A stretch of DNA of 64,000 nt from Lachnoclostridium sp. An181. GTDB lineage: Bacteria; Bacillota; Clostridia; Lachnospirales; Lachnospiraceae. Within the stretch, counting starts at the first letter, position 1. Every line of letters starts with the position of its first letter. Positions 26,757 to 35,342 of this stretch are shown here, piece by piece. The translations under genes were made by a program, and so were the position numbers. The stretch covers positions 1 through 64,000 of the forward strand of contig NZ_NFKJ01000014.1 in NCBI RefSeq assembly GCF_002160325.1, written 5' to 3'. The notes beneath the pieces are model-generated. The model had not been told where the DNA came from. It did not search any database and saw nothing but the letters and a program-made list of their open reading frames with translations.

Positions 26757-27220
26757 AGAACAATCCCCACTTTCGTAAGTAGATAATACACAAGCCCTAA
26801 AAGCCAGCTCACAAAGATTCCATAGAGAATCACAGGCCCTGCAATGGTGAAGATCTTGCAACCGATTCCAAAGACCTGGCCTTCTTTTTTGTACTCAATC
26901 GCAGGAGCGGCCACAGAATTCGCAAATCCGGTGATCGGAACCAGTGTGCCTGCTCCTCCCCATTTGGCCATCTTTGGATAAAGCCCAAATCCGGTCAATA
27001 TCACACTTGCCAGTACGAGCAGAAGAGAAGTCCACGATCCGCTCACTTCTTTAGAAAGCCCAAGCTGAATACAGTAATTGTTTATCCACTGCCCGACCAC
27101 ACAGATGGCCCCTCCTGTGACAAAGGCTTTCAGCATATTCAGGTATACATTGTGCACCGGCGTTTTCTGTTTTACATAATTTTCATATGCCTCCTGTTTC
27201 TTTTTTCTTGTTTCTTCCAT
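26753..27220 (-). CDS. spoVAC: Stage V sporulation protein AC
   Basis: The product is 155 aa and starts MEETRKKKQEAYENYVKQKT; GAGGTGAAAGGA supplies the ribosome-binding site and the length matches the family. It has four or five membrane helices with the conserved segment KWGGAGTLVPITGFANSVAA. SpoVAC acts as the mechanosensitive part of the dipicolinate channel in the spore inner membrane. The open frame continues upstream over spoVAB but is not part of the gene. Confidence 0.96.
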   Translation of the reverse strand: MEETRKKKQEAYENYVKQKTPVHNVYLNMLKAFVTGGAICVVGQWINNYCIQLGLSKEVSGSWTSLLLVLASVILTGFGLYPKMAKWGGAGTLVPITGFANSVAAPAIEYKKEGQVFGIGCKIFTIAGPVILYGIFVSWLLGLVYYLLTKVGIVL

Positions 27221-27249
27221 TGTCCTTTCACCTCTTCCATTTTTGACTG

Positions 27250-27660
27250 TCACCATCTTTGCCAAAAGTACAGCAATCCTCCAAGTCCTTTCCCAAGTGC
27301 AATCCCAACGATCAAATACGGGATTGCCTTTAAGATTTTCGCCCTTCTGATAAATATTGGGAAAATATTGAGAATTTCCGCCAACGCCATTGCCCAGCAT
27401 CCGACAAATATTCCCCCGAATATTCCGAATAGGGGGACAAGAAATTCCCCGTAAGGAATACGGATATGGTAAATATACATAAGATTCCCAAGGATTCCTC
27501 CAAGCGCTGTGCACTCTTCATATAAAAGAATTTTGTCTCCTGTATGAGTCCTGTCCGCAAACTGAGAGATCACGCCAAGGCCGATGATAAAAGAAATCAG
27601 TCCTCCTGCAATGACAACGCCGGAAGAAAACCCGATGATTCCAAGTAATACCTGCGTCAT
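27250..27660 (-). CDS. spoVAB: Stage V sporulation protein AB
   Basis: The 136-aa protein has about four membrane helices; the conserved FSSGVVIAGGLISFIIGLGV segment and PLFGIFGGIFVGCWAMALAE place it in SpoVAB. It overlaps the spoVAA stop and is preceded by AAGGGGAG. Its role in dipicolinate uptake is established at family level but not mechanistically. Confidence 0.95.
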   Translation of the reverse strand: MTQVLLGIIGFSSGVVIAGGLISFIIGLGVISQFADRTHTGDKILLYEECTALGGILGNLMYIYHIRIPYGEFLVPLFGIFGGIFVGCWAMALAEILNIFPIFIRRAKILKAIPYLIVGIALGKGLGGLLYFWQRW

Positions 27661-28322
27661 TGTTTCCCGCTCCCCTTCTTACGTGGAGACTGCCCCACAT
27701 CCATCTCCTGTTTTTCTCTGGCATAGTTTTCTATCAGTGTCTCCTGGATCTCCATCTCATACGTACGCATCTCAACCTCCATCGGCGTTGGATCCACGGA
27801 AAATTTCTTCCCGCCAAAATGGTTGAAAAAGATAAGGATTCCAGAGATCAACCCGATACAGTACGTAAGCTCCAGAATGGTAAAACCGTTTGAATGCTTA
27901 CCGGTCAGCAGCTCATAAATATTGGAGAACATATTCGTGATATCCACATCATTGTTGAAGGACATGATGGAAAACGCTGCGCCGATGAAGGTGAGAAGCA
28001 CGATTCCTGTTGTCTTTGCCGCATGCATCCATTTGTGATGTTGTTTTGGCTCCTCGTACGTCACGATAAAATCCGGCTCTCCCACGCTTTGAATCTCCAC
28101 ATTCGGTATTTCCCTGTGGATGCATTCAATAATCTTTAATATGGAAATCACATAGCGGTGCTGCCCTGTATCCGGGACTTTTAAAATTCTGATCGCTTTC
28201 AGCCTTGCGACAATCTGCGGATTGGAAGACTCCATAGTCAGAATGTCCCCAAGGGTCACTTCTCTTTTTTGCACTTCCACATTTTTATCCGCTTTGATAT
28301 ACACAGTCTCATTCGATGCCAT
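27657..28322 (-). CDS. spoVAA: Stage V sporulation protein AA
   Basis: This protein of about 221 aa has a soluble N-terminal domain (VYIKADKNVEVQKREVTLGD) followed by two membrane helices in the C-terminal half. The ATG at 28322 (MASNETVY) is preferred because GAGG lies about 9 bases before it; two in-frame ATGs occur slightly upstream at 28328-28331. It overlaps the 55-aa gene before it. Confidence 0.93.
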   Translation of the reverse strand: MASNETVYIKADKNVEVQKREVTLGDILTMESSNPQIVARLKAIRILKVPDTGQHRYVISILKIIECIHREIPNVEIQSVGEPDFIVTYEEPKQHHKWMHAAKTTGIVLLTFIGAAFSIMSFNNDVDITNMFSNIYELLTGKHSNGFTILELTYCIGLISGILIFFNHFGGKKFSVDPTPMEVEMRTYEMEIQETLIENYAREKQEMDVGQSPRKKGSGKQ

Positions 28323-28476
28323 GTCCATCATCCTCTATTTCTTTTATGACAAGTGTTCCCCTGTTGTGCTCCTGGGCCTGCTGCCTTTGCTGAGTATAAT
28401 AGACAAGTCCTGCAACAATGGCTGCCAGAAGAACTGTTATAACACAGGCTGCAATCTTTTTTCTTGCTTTTTCCAA
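28309..28476 (-). CDS. Small membrane protein, first gene of the spoVA operon
   Basis: The TTG at 28476 has a good ribosome-binding site (AAGGTGGG) and gives 55 aa: a basic N-terminus (LEKARKK), one membrane helix (IAACVITVLLAAIVAGLVYY) and a polar tail rich in Gln and acidic residues. An ATG further up at 28569 would lie upstream of the sigma-G-type promoter at 28509-28537, so the short form is the likely product. It overlaps spoVAA by 14 bases. No family is recognised; the position implies a forespore membrane protein. Confidence 0.65.
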   Translation of the reverse strand: MEKARKKIAACVITVLLAAIVAGLVYYTQQRQQAQEHNRGTLVIKEIEDDGHGIE

Positions 28477-28508
28477 ATCTACCCACCTTCTTTTCTTGGT
28501 TTTACACC

Positions 28509-28537
28509 TAGTATGCCGGATTTTTTTCAAAATATGC
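28509..28537 (-). promoter_or_regulatory. Sigma-G-type promoter of the spoVA operon
   Basis: On the minus strand GCATA (28533-28537), 17 bases, CATACTA (28509-28515). This matches the forespore sigma-G pattern (GHATR, 17-18, CATWHTA), and spoVA is a known sigma-G regulon member in Bacillus. Transcription should start near 28502. Confidence 0.75.
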
Positions 28538-28546
28538 GAAAAAATA

Positions 28547-28572
28547 GGGCTGTCATAAAATCGCGACAACCC
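28547..28572 (-). terminator. Terminator after sigF
   Basis: GGGTTGTC and GACAGCCC form an 8-bp stem with one G-U pair. On the minus strand TATTTTTT follows. It divides the spoIIA operon from the sigma-G promoter of spoVA only 10 bases further on. Confidence 0.75.
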
Positions 28573-28581
28573 ATAAATTTT

Positions 28582-29295
28582 TCATATTTTTTCACGTAAT
28601 TGTTTCAATATCCTCTTTTCCATTCTGGAAACCTGTACCTGAGAGATTCCAAGTTTTTTTCCAACCTCTGATTGTGTCTCATTCTGAAAATAACGAAGAT
28701 AGATCAACTGTCTCTCATCTTTATCCAGGCTCTCCAACAGTTGCTGGAGAAGCATTCGGTTTAAGATGCCTTCCTCTCTTTCTTCCTGTTCTTCCAGCTT
28801 GTCCAAAAGCAATATTTCATTTCCGTCTTTCTGGTAAATGGTTTTGTGTAAAGACTCCACCTCATTGGATGATTCCATGGCCATCATCAAGTCCTCTTTG
28901 TCAATCCCAAGCTGACCTGACAATTCTTCGATCGTCGGCTCCCTGTTCCATTTCATCCGGAAACTCTCTTTTGCCTGGTAGGCTTTATAAGAAATCTCTT
29001 TCAAGGATCTGCTCACCTTTATCATACCGTCATCTCTTAAAAACCTTTTGATCTCCCCGGAAATCATGGGCACTGCATACGTGGAAAACTTGACATCATA
29101 CTGCAGATCAAACTTGTCGATCGCCTTCAAAAGTCCAATGCTGCCAATCTGAAATAAGTCTTCCGCCTCCGCCCCTCTGCCGTAGAATCTTTTGACAATG
29201 CACCATACAAGCCCTACGTTTTCTTCCACCAGCTGTGCCCGCGCTGTTTCATCCCCTTCGTGGCTTCTTTGAATCAGAGCGGCTGTGTGGTCCAT
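28582..29295 (-). CDS. sigF: RNA polymerase sigma-F factor
   Basis: The 237-aa sigma factor directs early forespore transcription. Region 2 contains LVEENVGLVWCIVKRF, DLFQIGSIGLLKAIDKFD and YAVPMISGEIKRFLRDDG. Region 4 ends with LGISQVQVSRMEKRILKQL, the recognition helix. Order spoIIAA-spoIIAB-sigF identifies it. It overlaps spoIIAB by 22 bases, so synthesis of the sigma and its anti-sigma is probably coupled. Confidence 0.97.
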   Translation of the reverse strand: MDHTAALIQRSHEGDETARAQLVEENVGLVWCIVKRFYGRGAEAEDLFQIGSIGLLKAIDKFDLQYDVKFSTYAVPMISGEIKRFLRDDGMIKVSRSLKEISYKAYQAKESFRMKWNREPTIEELSGQLGIDKEDLMMAMESSNEVESLHKTIYQKDGNEILLLDKLEEQEEREEGILNRMLLQQLLESLDKDERQLIYLRYFQNETQSEVGKKLGISQVQVSRMEKRILKQLREKI

Positions 29296-29729
29296 AGTTC
29301 CCTCCCTTTTCCAATTTCCTTCTTCATTTTTACGGTTGTGCCCTCTCCCACTTTGGATATGACTTCCAGTTCATCCATAAATGCCTCCATAAATGCAAAT
29401 CCCATACCCGAACGTTCCAGCTCTGGCTTTGTGGTGAACATGGGCTCCATTGCTTTTTCCACATCCAAAATTCCCTTTCCTTTGTCTTCCACCTCTATCC
29501 AGATGCTCTTTCCTTCCAGGCGGCAGGAAATTTTTATTTTATGTACTTCTTCCTCATATCCATGGATAATGGCATTGGTGACTGCCTCCGAGACAGCAGT
29601 TTTTACATCTGACACCTCCTCCAGTGTCGGATTGAGCTGCGTCATAAAAGAGGACACCGCAACCCTTGCAAAGCCTTCGTTTATCGAACGGCTGTCAAAA
29701 ATAATCTCCATTTCATTCGTGTTTTTCAT
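29274..29729 (-). CDS. spoIIAB: Anti-sigma-F factor and SpoIIAA kinase
   Basis: The 151-aa GHKL-type kinase binds and holds sigma-F and phosphorylates SpoIIAA. N-box VSEAVTNAIIHGYEE and the ATP-lid motifs VEDKGKGILD and ERSGMGFAFMEAFMD are present. The C-terminus extends about ten residues past the usual end and overlaps sigF. It overlaps spoIIAA by 4 bases. Confidence 0.97.
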   Translation of the reverse strand: MKNTNEMEIIFDSRSINEGFARVAVSSFMTQLNPTLEEVSDVKTAVSEAVTNAIIHGYEEEVHKIKISCRLEGKSIWIEVEDKGKGILDVEKAMEPMFTTKPELERSGMGFAFMEAFMDELEVISKVGEGTTVKMKKEIGKGRELWTTQPL

Positions 29730-30043
29730 CTCACTTCTTCCTCCTCACACACATGAATATATTTCCCTACTCCGGACATCAAAAGCGTCTTCTTTAGTCT
29801 CTCGCTTACGTGTACTGCCCAGATTTCTCCTCCTATAATGCTCAGCAGGCGATATCTGCCCATGATAACTCCTATTCCCGAGCTGTCCATAAAATCTGTG
29901 TTTTTAAAATCAAAAATCATATGTTTGATATGCTTTTTCTGAATCAACTTGTCTGCATCCTGTTTGATTTTTTCTGAGCTGTAATGGTCCACCTCTTTTG
30001 GCATAAATACAGTCAGACAGTTCTCCTGAATCTGATACTCCAT
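29726..30043 (-). CDS. spoIIAA: Anti-anti-sigma factor SpoIIAA
   Basis: The 105-aa STAS-domain protein has the phosphorylated serine in DSSGIGVIMGRY (the first or second Ser near residue 57). Unphosphorylated SpoIIAA displaces sigma-F from SpoIIAB in the forespore. AAGGGGGA precedes the ATG. The roughly 160-base spacer upstream contains two hairpins; no convincing sigma-H promoter could be read. Confidence 0.95.
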   Translation of the reverse strand: MEYQIQENCLTVFMPKEVDHYSSEKIKQDADKLIQKKHIKHMIFDFKNTDFMDSSGIGVIMGRYRLLSIIGGEIWAVHVSERLKKTLLMSGVGKYIHVCEEEEVR

Positions 30044-30127
30044 TTTGTTTCCCCCTTAAATTTCGGTATATTTTCCCCTCTTTTTAAACACCTTACTGTG
30101 GCGTTCATATCCTTCCCGGAAGGCTTA

Positions 30128-30168
30128 TTTTCATATGGGAATGTCAGCCGGACTTCCCCGTATGAAAA
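30128..30168. repeat. Inverted repeat before spoIIAA
   Basis: TTTTCATA.. and TATGAAAA enclose further complementary sequence (GGGAA/TTCCC), giving a stem of about 14 bp with a mismatch. It lies between the terminator of the upstream TPR gene and spoIIAA. Role unknown: it may be an extra terminator stem or a regulator site. Confidence 0.4.
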
Positions 30169-30172
30169 CAAA

Positions 30173-30200
30173 AAGAGCTATGATTTCTTTCATAGCTCTT
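30173..30200 (-). terminator. Terminator after the TPR protein gene
   Basis: AAGAGCTATGA and TCATAGCTCTT form an 11-bp stem with a six-base loop; TTTGTTTT follows on the minus strand. It lies a few bases after the stop at 30208. Confidence 0.85.
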
Positions 30201-30207
30201 GTACTTT

Positions 30208-31608
30208 CTACTGCTGTCCCTGCGCCTGGTCTTGTGTATTTCCCGCAGTACCGGCATTGTTATTCTGTGTATTTGCATTGAGTTCATCCAGTGCTTCCTG
30301 CGCCTCCCTGGCCGCATCTGTGTCAGGGAACAAGGTGATCACTTTGTTGTAATTTTCAATCGCTTTATCATTTTGTCCGTTTTTCGCATAACACTCTGCC
30401 AGAAGATTCAGTGCATCCCCATCCAGATATGTCTCCTGCAGAGCAACCACATCCTCAAGTGTGGTGATCGCAGTCTCATAATCTTCCGCATTGTAGGAAC
30501 GCTTTGCACTTCTGTAATTCTTCTGAAGAATAGGTTCGACAATGGATACATGAAGCTCATCATACAATTTTTTTGCTTCTTCGCCCAAAACATCTGCATT
30601 GACTGCCTTAAGATTCTTGGCAAGCGTTGTGTTGCCGTATCTTCTTGAGTCATAGTCATCATTTACCTTCAAGAGTGCCTCATAGCTTTCCTTTGTCTTC
30701 TCTGCGTCCTGCTGTGCTGCCTTTGCGGCCTCACTTTCTTTTCTGTACTCCTCCAGTTCCTGCTGCATCGCATTGATCTGAGACTTCTGCGTTGCGATCT
30801 TTTCGCTGTATGTCTTGTCCCTTTGGTTTGCCTTCTCAGCTTTTGACTGATCCACTGCAGGCACGATCAAAAACCAGACAACTGCAGCCCCTACCAAAAG
30901 ACCGATGAGCATATTCAAAACTGCCGAGCCAAGAGTCCTCTCTTTCAGAGAAGTCTTTGCCGGCTGGATGATCGTCTCATTTCCAAGATTATAGCTTATG
31001 GCTTCCTGTTTTTCTCTTTCTTCTTTCATCTTCTCCGCTTTTTTCGCATACATGCGGTTGAGTTCATGCATGTATCGAAGTGTCATCTCATTTGTAGTGT
31101 CCAGTTTGTTTGCTCTTTTTAAAACCTGCCTTGCCTTTGCATACTGTCCTGTGTGCATCAGCAGAAGTCCTAAAAGCTGGTGAGCCTTTAAAAAGGATGG
31201 CTGTTCTGCCGTCACCTTTTTAAGCTGGAGAATCGCCAGATCCTCTCCGCCCTGATCACAGGATACCAAACATTGGTTGTACTTTTTCACAGCCTGATCG
31301 ACTGCCTCAAGCTCCGATGCATTCTCCTGCACTTTTGTGATAAAATACTCGGCAAGATTGTCGTCTGTCTTTAAATTCTTGCTGATGATCCATTCCACAA
31401 GCGCCTCCATCACTTCGCCTCTGCCAAAGTACACAAGACCCAAAAGGTTTCTTGCGTCAATATTGGCGCGGTTGTACTGGAGACTCCTCTTAAGAGCAAT
31501 CACAGCCCCGGATAAATCTCTGATATTTGCTTTCTTTAATCCATCATTGTACCAGTAATTTGACTGGTTTCTTAATTTTTTCGTGTAATCCACCCCGGTA
31601 TCACCCAC
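30208..31608 (-). CDS. TPR-repeat membrane protein
   Basis: The 466-aa protein starts with GTG behind AAGGAG. About five TPR units fill the N-terminal 200 residues (GAVIALKRSLQYNRANIDARNLL..., LKAHQLLGLLLMHTGQYAKA). A single membrane helix follows (MLIGLLVGAAVVWFLIVPA, about 235-255), then a coiled coil rich in Lys/Glu (about 270-315), two more TPRs (YNAEDYETAITTLEDV, YAKNGQNDKAIENYNKVI) and a Gln/Asn-rich tail. It is probably a scaffold spanning the membrane. The gene follows folC and a 47-aa gene. Function unknown. Confidence 0.85.
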   Translation of the reverse strand: MGDTGVDYTKKLRNQSNYWYNDGLKKANIRDLSGAVIALKRSLQYNRANIDARNLLGLVYFGRGEVMEALVEWIISKNLKTDDNLAEYFITKVQENASELEAVDQAVKKYNQCLVSCDQGGEDLAILQLKKVTAEQPSFLKAHQLLGLLLMHTGQYAKARQVLKRANKLDTTNEMTLRYMHELNRMYAKKAEKMKEEREKQEAISYNLGNETIIQPAKTSLKERTLGSAVLNMLIGLLVGAAVVWFLIVPAVDQSKAEKANQRDKTYSEKIATQKSQINAMQQELEEYRKESEAAKAAQQDAEKTKESYEALLKVNDDYDSRRYGNTTLAKNLKAVNADVLGEEAKKLYDELHVSIVEPILQKNYRSAKRSYNAEDYETAITTLEDVVALQETYLDGDALNLLAECYAKNGQNDKAIENYNKVITLFPDTDAAREAQEALDELNANTQNNNAGTAGNTQDQAQGQQ

Positions 31609-31615
31609 AATCTAT

Positions 31616-31759
31616 CTACTCCTTTGTCTGCTGTTGCTGCATCATTTCACGCAGAATATCCGTCATGTCCGTAAGGTCTTCCTGATACACTGCGTCCTCA
31701 ATATCTTCCACTTCCAGACTTGGCTTAAATTTCTTTAATTCTTCCTCAAAATTCAACAT
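31616..31759 (-). CDS. 47-aa acidic small protein
   Basis: A small open frame encodes MLNFEEELKKFKPSLEVEDI followed by EDAVYQEDLTDMTDILREMM and a Gln-rich end. A strong ribosome-binding site (CAGGAGG, nine bases before ATG) lies inside the end of folC, whose stop it overlaps by 14 bases. It is very acidic, with two amphipathic helices and no membrane segment. The next gene (TPR protein) starts 8 bases after its stop. Position and translation signals support a real gene; no function can be given. Confidence 0.7.
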   Translation of the reverse strand: MLNFEEELKKFKPSLEVEDIEDAVYQEDLTDMTDILREMMQQQQTKE

Positions 31760-33062
31760 GGAAATTTTCCTCCTGCAATCGCTTTTTTATCATCCCTACA
31801 AGATACAATGAGCCAAGACAATATACTACGCCATCCTCTCCGCTTCTTTCTTGTGCTGCCTTCAGCGCGTTGTCCAAGTCGTTCTCTGCCACGACCTCCC
31901 TGTCTGTATACTTTTCAAACACGTTTTTTAACTCTTCTGCCAAAACACATCTTTCATCTTTGATCGTTGTCACGACATAAGCCCTTGCCGGCAGTTTTTC
32001 ACATAGTATGCGGATCATCTCTTCGTAATTTTTGTCCTTTACTGCTGAAAAGAGAAGAACCCTCTTCTTTCCTGCATCTTTTCCTGCACAGACACTTTCC
32101 ACAAAGCCCTCTACAGCACCCGGATTGTGGGCGCCGTCCACGATAATTCCTTTTCTTATCTCTTCCATACGGCCCTCCCAGTGTACATGCTCCAAAGCCT
32201 GTTTCCAGACCTCTATATGTTTCACTTTTGGCTGCAGCATCCACACAAAAGCCTCAAGCGCCAATGCGGCATTCATAGCCTGATAAGGAGCTGGATTGGA
32301 AAGTCTCCATACAACATCTTCATAATACGCATTTGCCATAGAAAATGCAATATGACTTTCTTTTGTTTCTGTGATTTTATACGCACATTTCGAGATTTCT
32401 CTACAAGGTGCTCCCATTTCTACTGCTTTTTTACGAATTACTCCAAGAGCCTCCTCTTTGCTCGAGCCATCCAGGATAAGCGGAACTCCTGCTTTTATAA
32501 TTCCAGCCTTCTCTTCCGCAATTTTTGCCAGTGTATCCCCAAGAATATCCGTATGATCCAGGCTGATGGAAGTGATGATTGTCATCTCCAAAGACTCCAC
32601 AGCATTTGTTGCATCCAGCCTTCCTCCAAGCCCGGTCTCTAAAATCACATATTCCACATCCTTTTTTCGAAAGGTTTCCATTGCCATGGCAAAAAGAAAC
32701 TCAAAAAAGGTCGCGTGCTTTTTCCCTTCTCTGTGCATATCCATGACTGCCGAATAAACTGTTTCAAATGCATTGAGAAATTCTTCGCCGGAGACCTCTT
32801 TTCCATTGACACGGATCCGCTCTTTCATGGAGACAATGTGAGGGGATGTAAAAAGCCCGACACGCCTGCCTTCCGATAAGAGCAAAGATTGCAGATAGGC
32901 ACAAACGGAACCTTTTCCGTTTGTGCCTGCCACATGAATCACTTTCTTCTCTTTCTGAGGATCACCAAGCCTTGCGAGCAGTTCCTTTGTATGCTCCAAA
33001 GGATTCTTTGATGTAAATTTTGGAATTTCCAGAATATATTTTTCTGCCTCCTTATAATTCAT
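31746..33062 (-). CDS. folC: Folylpolyglutamate synthase / dihydrofolate synthase
   Basis: This protein of about 438 aa adds glutamate residues to folates. The Mur-ligase-like ATP site is GTNGKGSVCAYLQSLL (about 47-62), followed by GLFTSPHIVSMKERIRVNG and ETGLGGRLDATNA. IVDGAHNPGAVEGF marks the C-terminal domain. The start MNYKEAEKYI is preferred over a longer in-frame start because AAGGGGAAG lies just before it. It lies between the LTA-synthase-like gene and the small 47-aa gene. Confidence 0.95.
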   Translation of the reverse strand: MNYKEAEKYILEIPKFTSKNPLEHTKELLARLGDPQKEKKVIHVAGTNGKGSVCAYLQSLLLSEGRRVGLFTSPHIVSMKERIRVNGKEVSGEEFLNAFETVYSAVMDMHREGKKHATFFEFLFAMAMETFRKKDVEYVILETGLGGRLDATNAVESLEMTIITSISLDHTDILGDTLAKIAEEKAGIIKAGVPLILDGSSKEEALGVIRKKAVEMGAPCREISKCAYKITETKESHIAFSMANAYYEDVVWRLSNPAPYQAMNAALALEAFVWMLQPKVKHIEVWKQALEHVHWEGRMEEIRKGIIVDGAHNPGAVEGFVESVCAGKDAGKKRVLLFSAVKDKNYEEMIRILCEKLPARAYVVTTIKDERCVLAEELKNVFEKYTDREVVAENDLDNALKAAQERSGEDGVVYCLGSLYLVGMIKKRLQEENFHVEF

Positions 33063-33076
33063 CGTCTTCCCCTTTC

Positions 33077-35305
33077 CTATCTTGGATACATATCCTCCCA
33101 GCTGATTCTCTCTTCCGGTGGTTTTGCATTGTTCTCCTCCAGTTTGCTGTTCCACTCATCGTCTGGTTTTTCCACTAAAGCATTGTTCTGGTACAGATAA
33201 TTTTTCGAGGAACGGAAAACAGTATTGCTCGAACCCACCTGCTTGATGCTGATGACATCCCCCTCGTTTAAGGTGATATCCTCCAGCTCAATTCTCGTAT
33301 TGTTTAAAAATTTTGCACTCTGTTTTTCTCCATTTACATAAACCTTGCTGGATTTTGTAAAGTTCTCTCCATACAGGCTGTAGCTGCCGTCCATCTCCGG
33401 CACAATGGAATTTAATGAAACGTCCTTGACTCCCATCTGCATATAGTTTCCAATATCCGGACTCTTCTCATCATACACATACTCTTTTCCGTAAAGGATA
33501 TCATACTGCAAAAGCTCCAGGTCGGAAAGATAATCCTTTGTCTTTCTTCTGTCCTGATGATAGTTGAACACTGTTCCTGTGTGAATGTCCAGCCTGTCAA
33601 AAACATCTGCCATGATCTGATAGGACGGAATATTCCGGTTCTCTTTTTTCAGTCCGATATTGTCCCAGATCACATAGTTTGTATTGTAAAGATACCTGCT
33701 CTTTAAGTCTTTTACAGAAAGCCCCATCGTCGGGAGGTGGTCTCCGTAGAAGACGACAACTGTCGGCTCATCCCGCTTTTCAATCTCACTGATCAGCCTT
33801 CCGGCAAAAGCGTCCATCTCATAAACCTGGTTCACATAGTATTCCCATTTATTCTTCAGCCCTTCATCCTCGATTCCGGTGACCTTGATCTCCGGGTTCT
33901 CCAAAATCTGCTCTGTCGGATACTCACCATGTCCTTGCACGCTGACGCAGAACACAAAATCCTGCTGCTTTGTCGTATTCATGGAATCCAAAATACAATC
34001 CACAAGAATGTCGTCCTTTGCCCATCCGTTTTCTGTGTACTGCAGAATATTCATAAACTCTTTGCTCGTAAAAGAATCAAATCCGATATGGTTGAATACC
34101 TTTGCCCTGCTGTAGAAATTTCCTCCGTTATTGTGGATCGCATGTGTGCCATATCCAAGGGACTTTAAAGCAGAGGCAGCACTTTCACACGAATTATCTT
34201 TTAACACAGTTTTGTATGGATATTCCCCTGGTCCAAAATATCGAAGATTCATTCCTGTCAAAACCTCAAATTCTGTGTTCGCTGTTCCCGCACCAACAGA
34301 AGGTACTTTAAAATATCCGCTTGAATATTCTTTAAACATTTTGCGAAGATTCGGTATCGGATCCTTGGAAGTCTCGAAGAACTCTGCCTCCGAAGGATCA
34401 AAAAACGATTCCAGCTGTACAAAAATAATGTTCGGCGTCTCCTCTGGAAACTCTCCCTGGCTCGTAAGCTTTCCATTTTGGCTGATCCTCTCCATAGTCT
34501 CTTTTCCGTAGCCGTTTGGCTCATTGATGCCTGTGTTAAATAGACTGGTACTAAAACAGTACGGAAGGCCATAGTCCTCATATGCAAACGCAATATTTCC
34601 AAAATAAGTAGAGATCACCCGGTTGTCCACCGCTGCTTTTGTCACAAAGCTGTAGAGTCCGAACCACACAAACACGCCCACAAGGGCAAGGATGCGGTGC
34701 ATTTTCCCTTTATACTGTCCTCCTCTTCTCCACATGGCAATGACCCATATGATAACAGCGACAAGTCCGACTGCCAAAGTGATCAGCTCCTGCACTGAAA
34801 AATAATTCGTAAAAAGCGAAAGTCCTTCCTTCCAAGTCTTCAGATCCTGAGCATTGAAAGGCGTTACCCTCTTAAGCAGCATGTATCCATTGCACACTCC
34901 GATAGCCAGCCAGATGACACTGATGATGATTCTCGTAAAGACACGTCTTCTGACAAGATAGACAATGGAAAACGTAACAAATATGAAAAATGCATTGTAC
35001 AAAAATACCCATGGACTCTTTGTCATGTAATCCCATGCCTTAAAAAACGAGTGCCTGGAGATCACTTCAATGACAAAATTCAAAAGACAGGCCAGTACAA
35101 AATGAAGGATCAGCGAAATCCGGTTCATGATCTTGTATACCTTCTGCATTTTCTTCGCAAAAGCTGTGTTTCTTCTCGCCTCCAGAATCCTCTCCCTTCG
35201 CTCTTTTCTCTCCCTGAAATGTCTTTTGATATCTTCCCTTTTCAAATGCCTCAGTTTTTGTAATGACCCTTTGATATTGGGCTTTTTAATATGAATATGT
35301 TTCAT
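33077..35305 (-). CDS. LTA synthase family sulfatase-type membrane protein
   Basis: The 742-aa protein starts with a highly basic cytoplasmic segment of about 55 residues, then about five membrane helices (60-235), then an extracellular alkaline-phosphatase/sulfatase domain. Catalytic features: Glu in VQLESFFDPS, the likely nucleophile Thr in GAGTANTEFEVLTG, and the metal pair in VVFYGDHLPTMG. The family transfers glycerol-phosphate or phosphoethanolamine groups to the envelope. About 90 extra C-terminal residues (GSYSLYGENFTKSSKVYVNG...) look like an IPT/TIG-type beta domain, not part of the classic LtaS. It lies between valS and folC. Confidence 0.9.
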   Translation of the reverse strand: MKHIHIKKPNIKGSLQKLRHLKREDIKRHFRERKERRERILEARRNTAFAKKMQKVYKIMNRISLILHFVLACLLNFVIEVISRHSFFKAWDYMTKSPWVFLYNAFFIFVTFSIVYLVRRRVFTRIIISVIWLAIGVCNGYMLLKRVTPFNAQDLKTWKEGLSLFTNYFSVQELITLAVGLVAVIIWVIAMWRRGGQYKGKMHRILALVGVFVWFGLYSFVTKAAVDNRVISTYFGNIAFAYEDYGLPYCFSTSLFNTGINEPNGYGKETMERISQNGKLTSQGEFPEETPNIIFVQLESFFDPSEAEFFETSKDPIPNLRKMFKEYSSGYFKVPSVGAGTANTEFEVLTGMNLRYFGPGEYPYKTVLKDNSCESAASALKSLGYGTHAIHNNGGNFYSRAKVFNHIGFDSFTSKEFMNILQYTENGWAKDDILVDCILDSMNTTKQQDFVFCVSVQGHGEYPTEQILENPEIKVTGIEDEGLKNKWEYYVNQVYEMDAFAGRLISEIEKRDEPTVVVFYGDHLPTMGLSVKDLKSRYLYNTNYVIWDNIGLKKENRNIPSYQIMADVFDRLDIHTGTVFNYHQDRRKTKDYLSDLELLQYDILYGKEYVYDEKSPDIGNYMQMGVKDVSLNSIVPEMDGSYSLYGENFTKSSKVYVNGEKQSAKFLNNTRIELEDITLNEGDVISIKQVGSSNTVFRSSKNYLYQNNALVEKPDDEWNSKLEENNAKPPEERISWEDMYPR

Positions 35306-35342
35306 CTATGAACCTCTCCCGGGCTTACCAACAGATACTCCC

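Noticed and set aside
30107-30113. AGGATAT as -35 box of a sigma-H promoter for spoIIAA
   Set aside because: No GAAT-type -10 follows at 11-14 bases, so the match is not sufficient.
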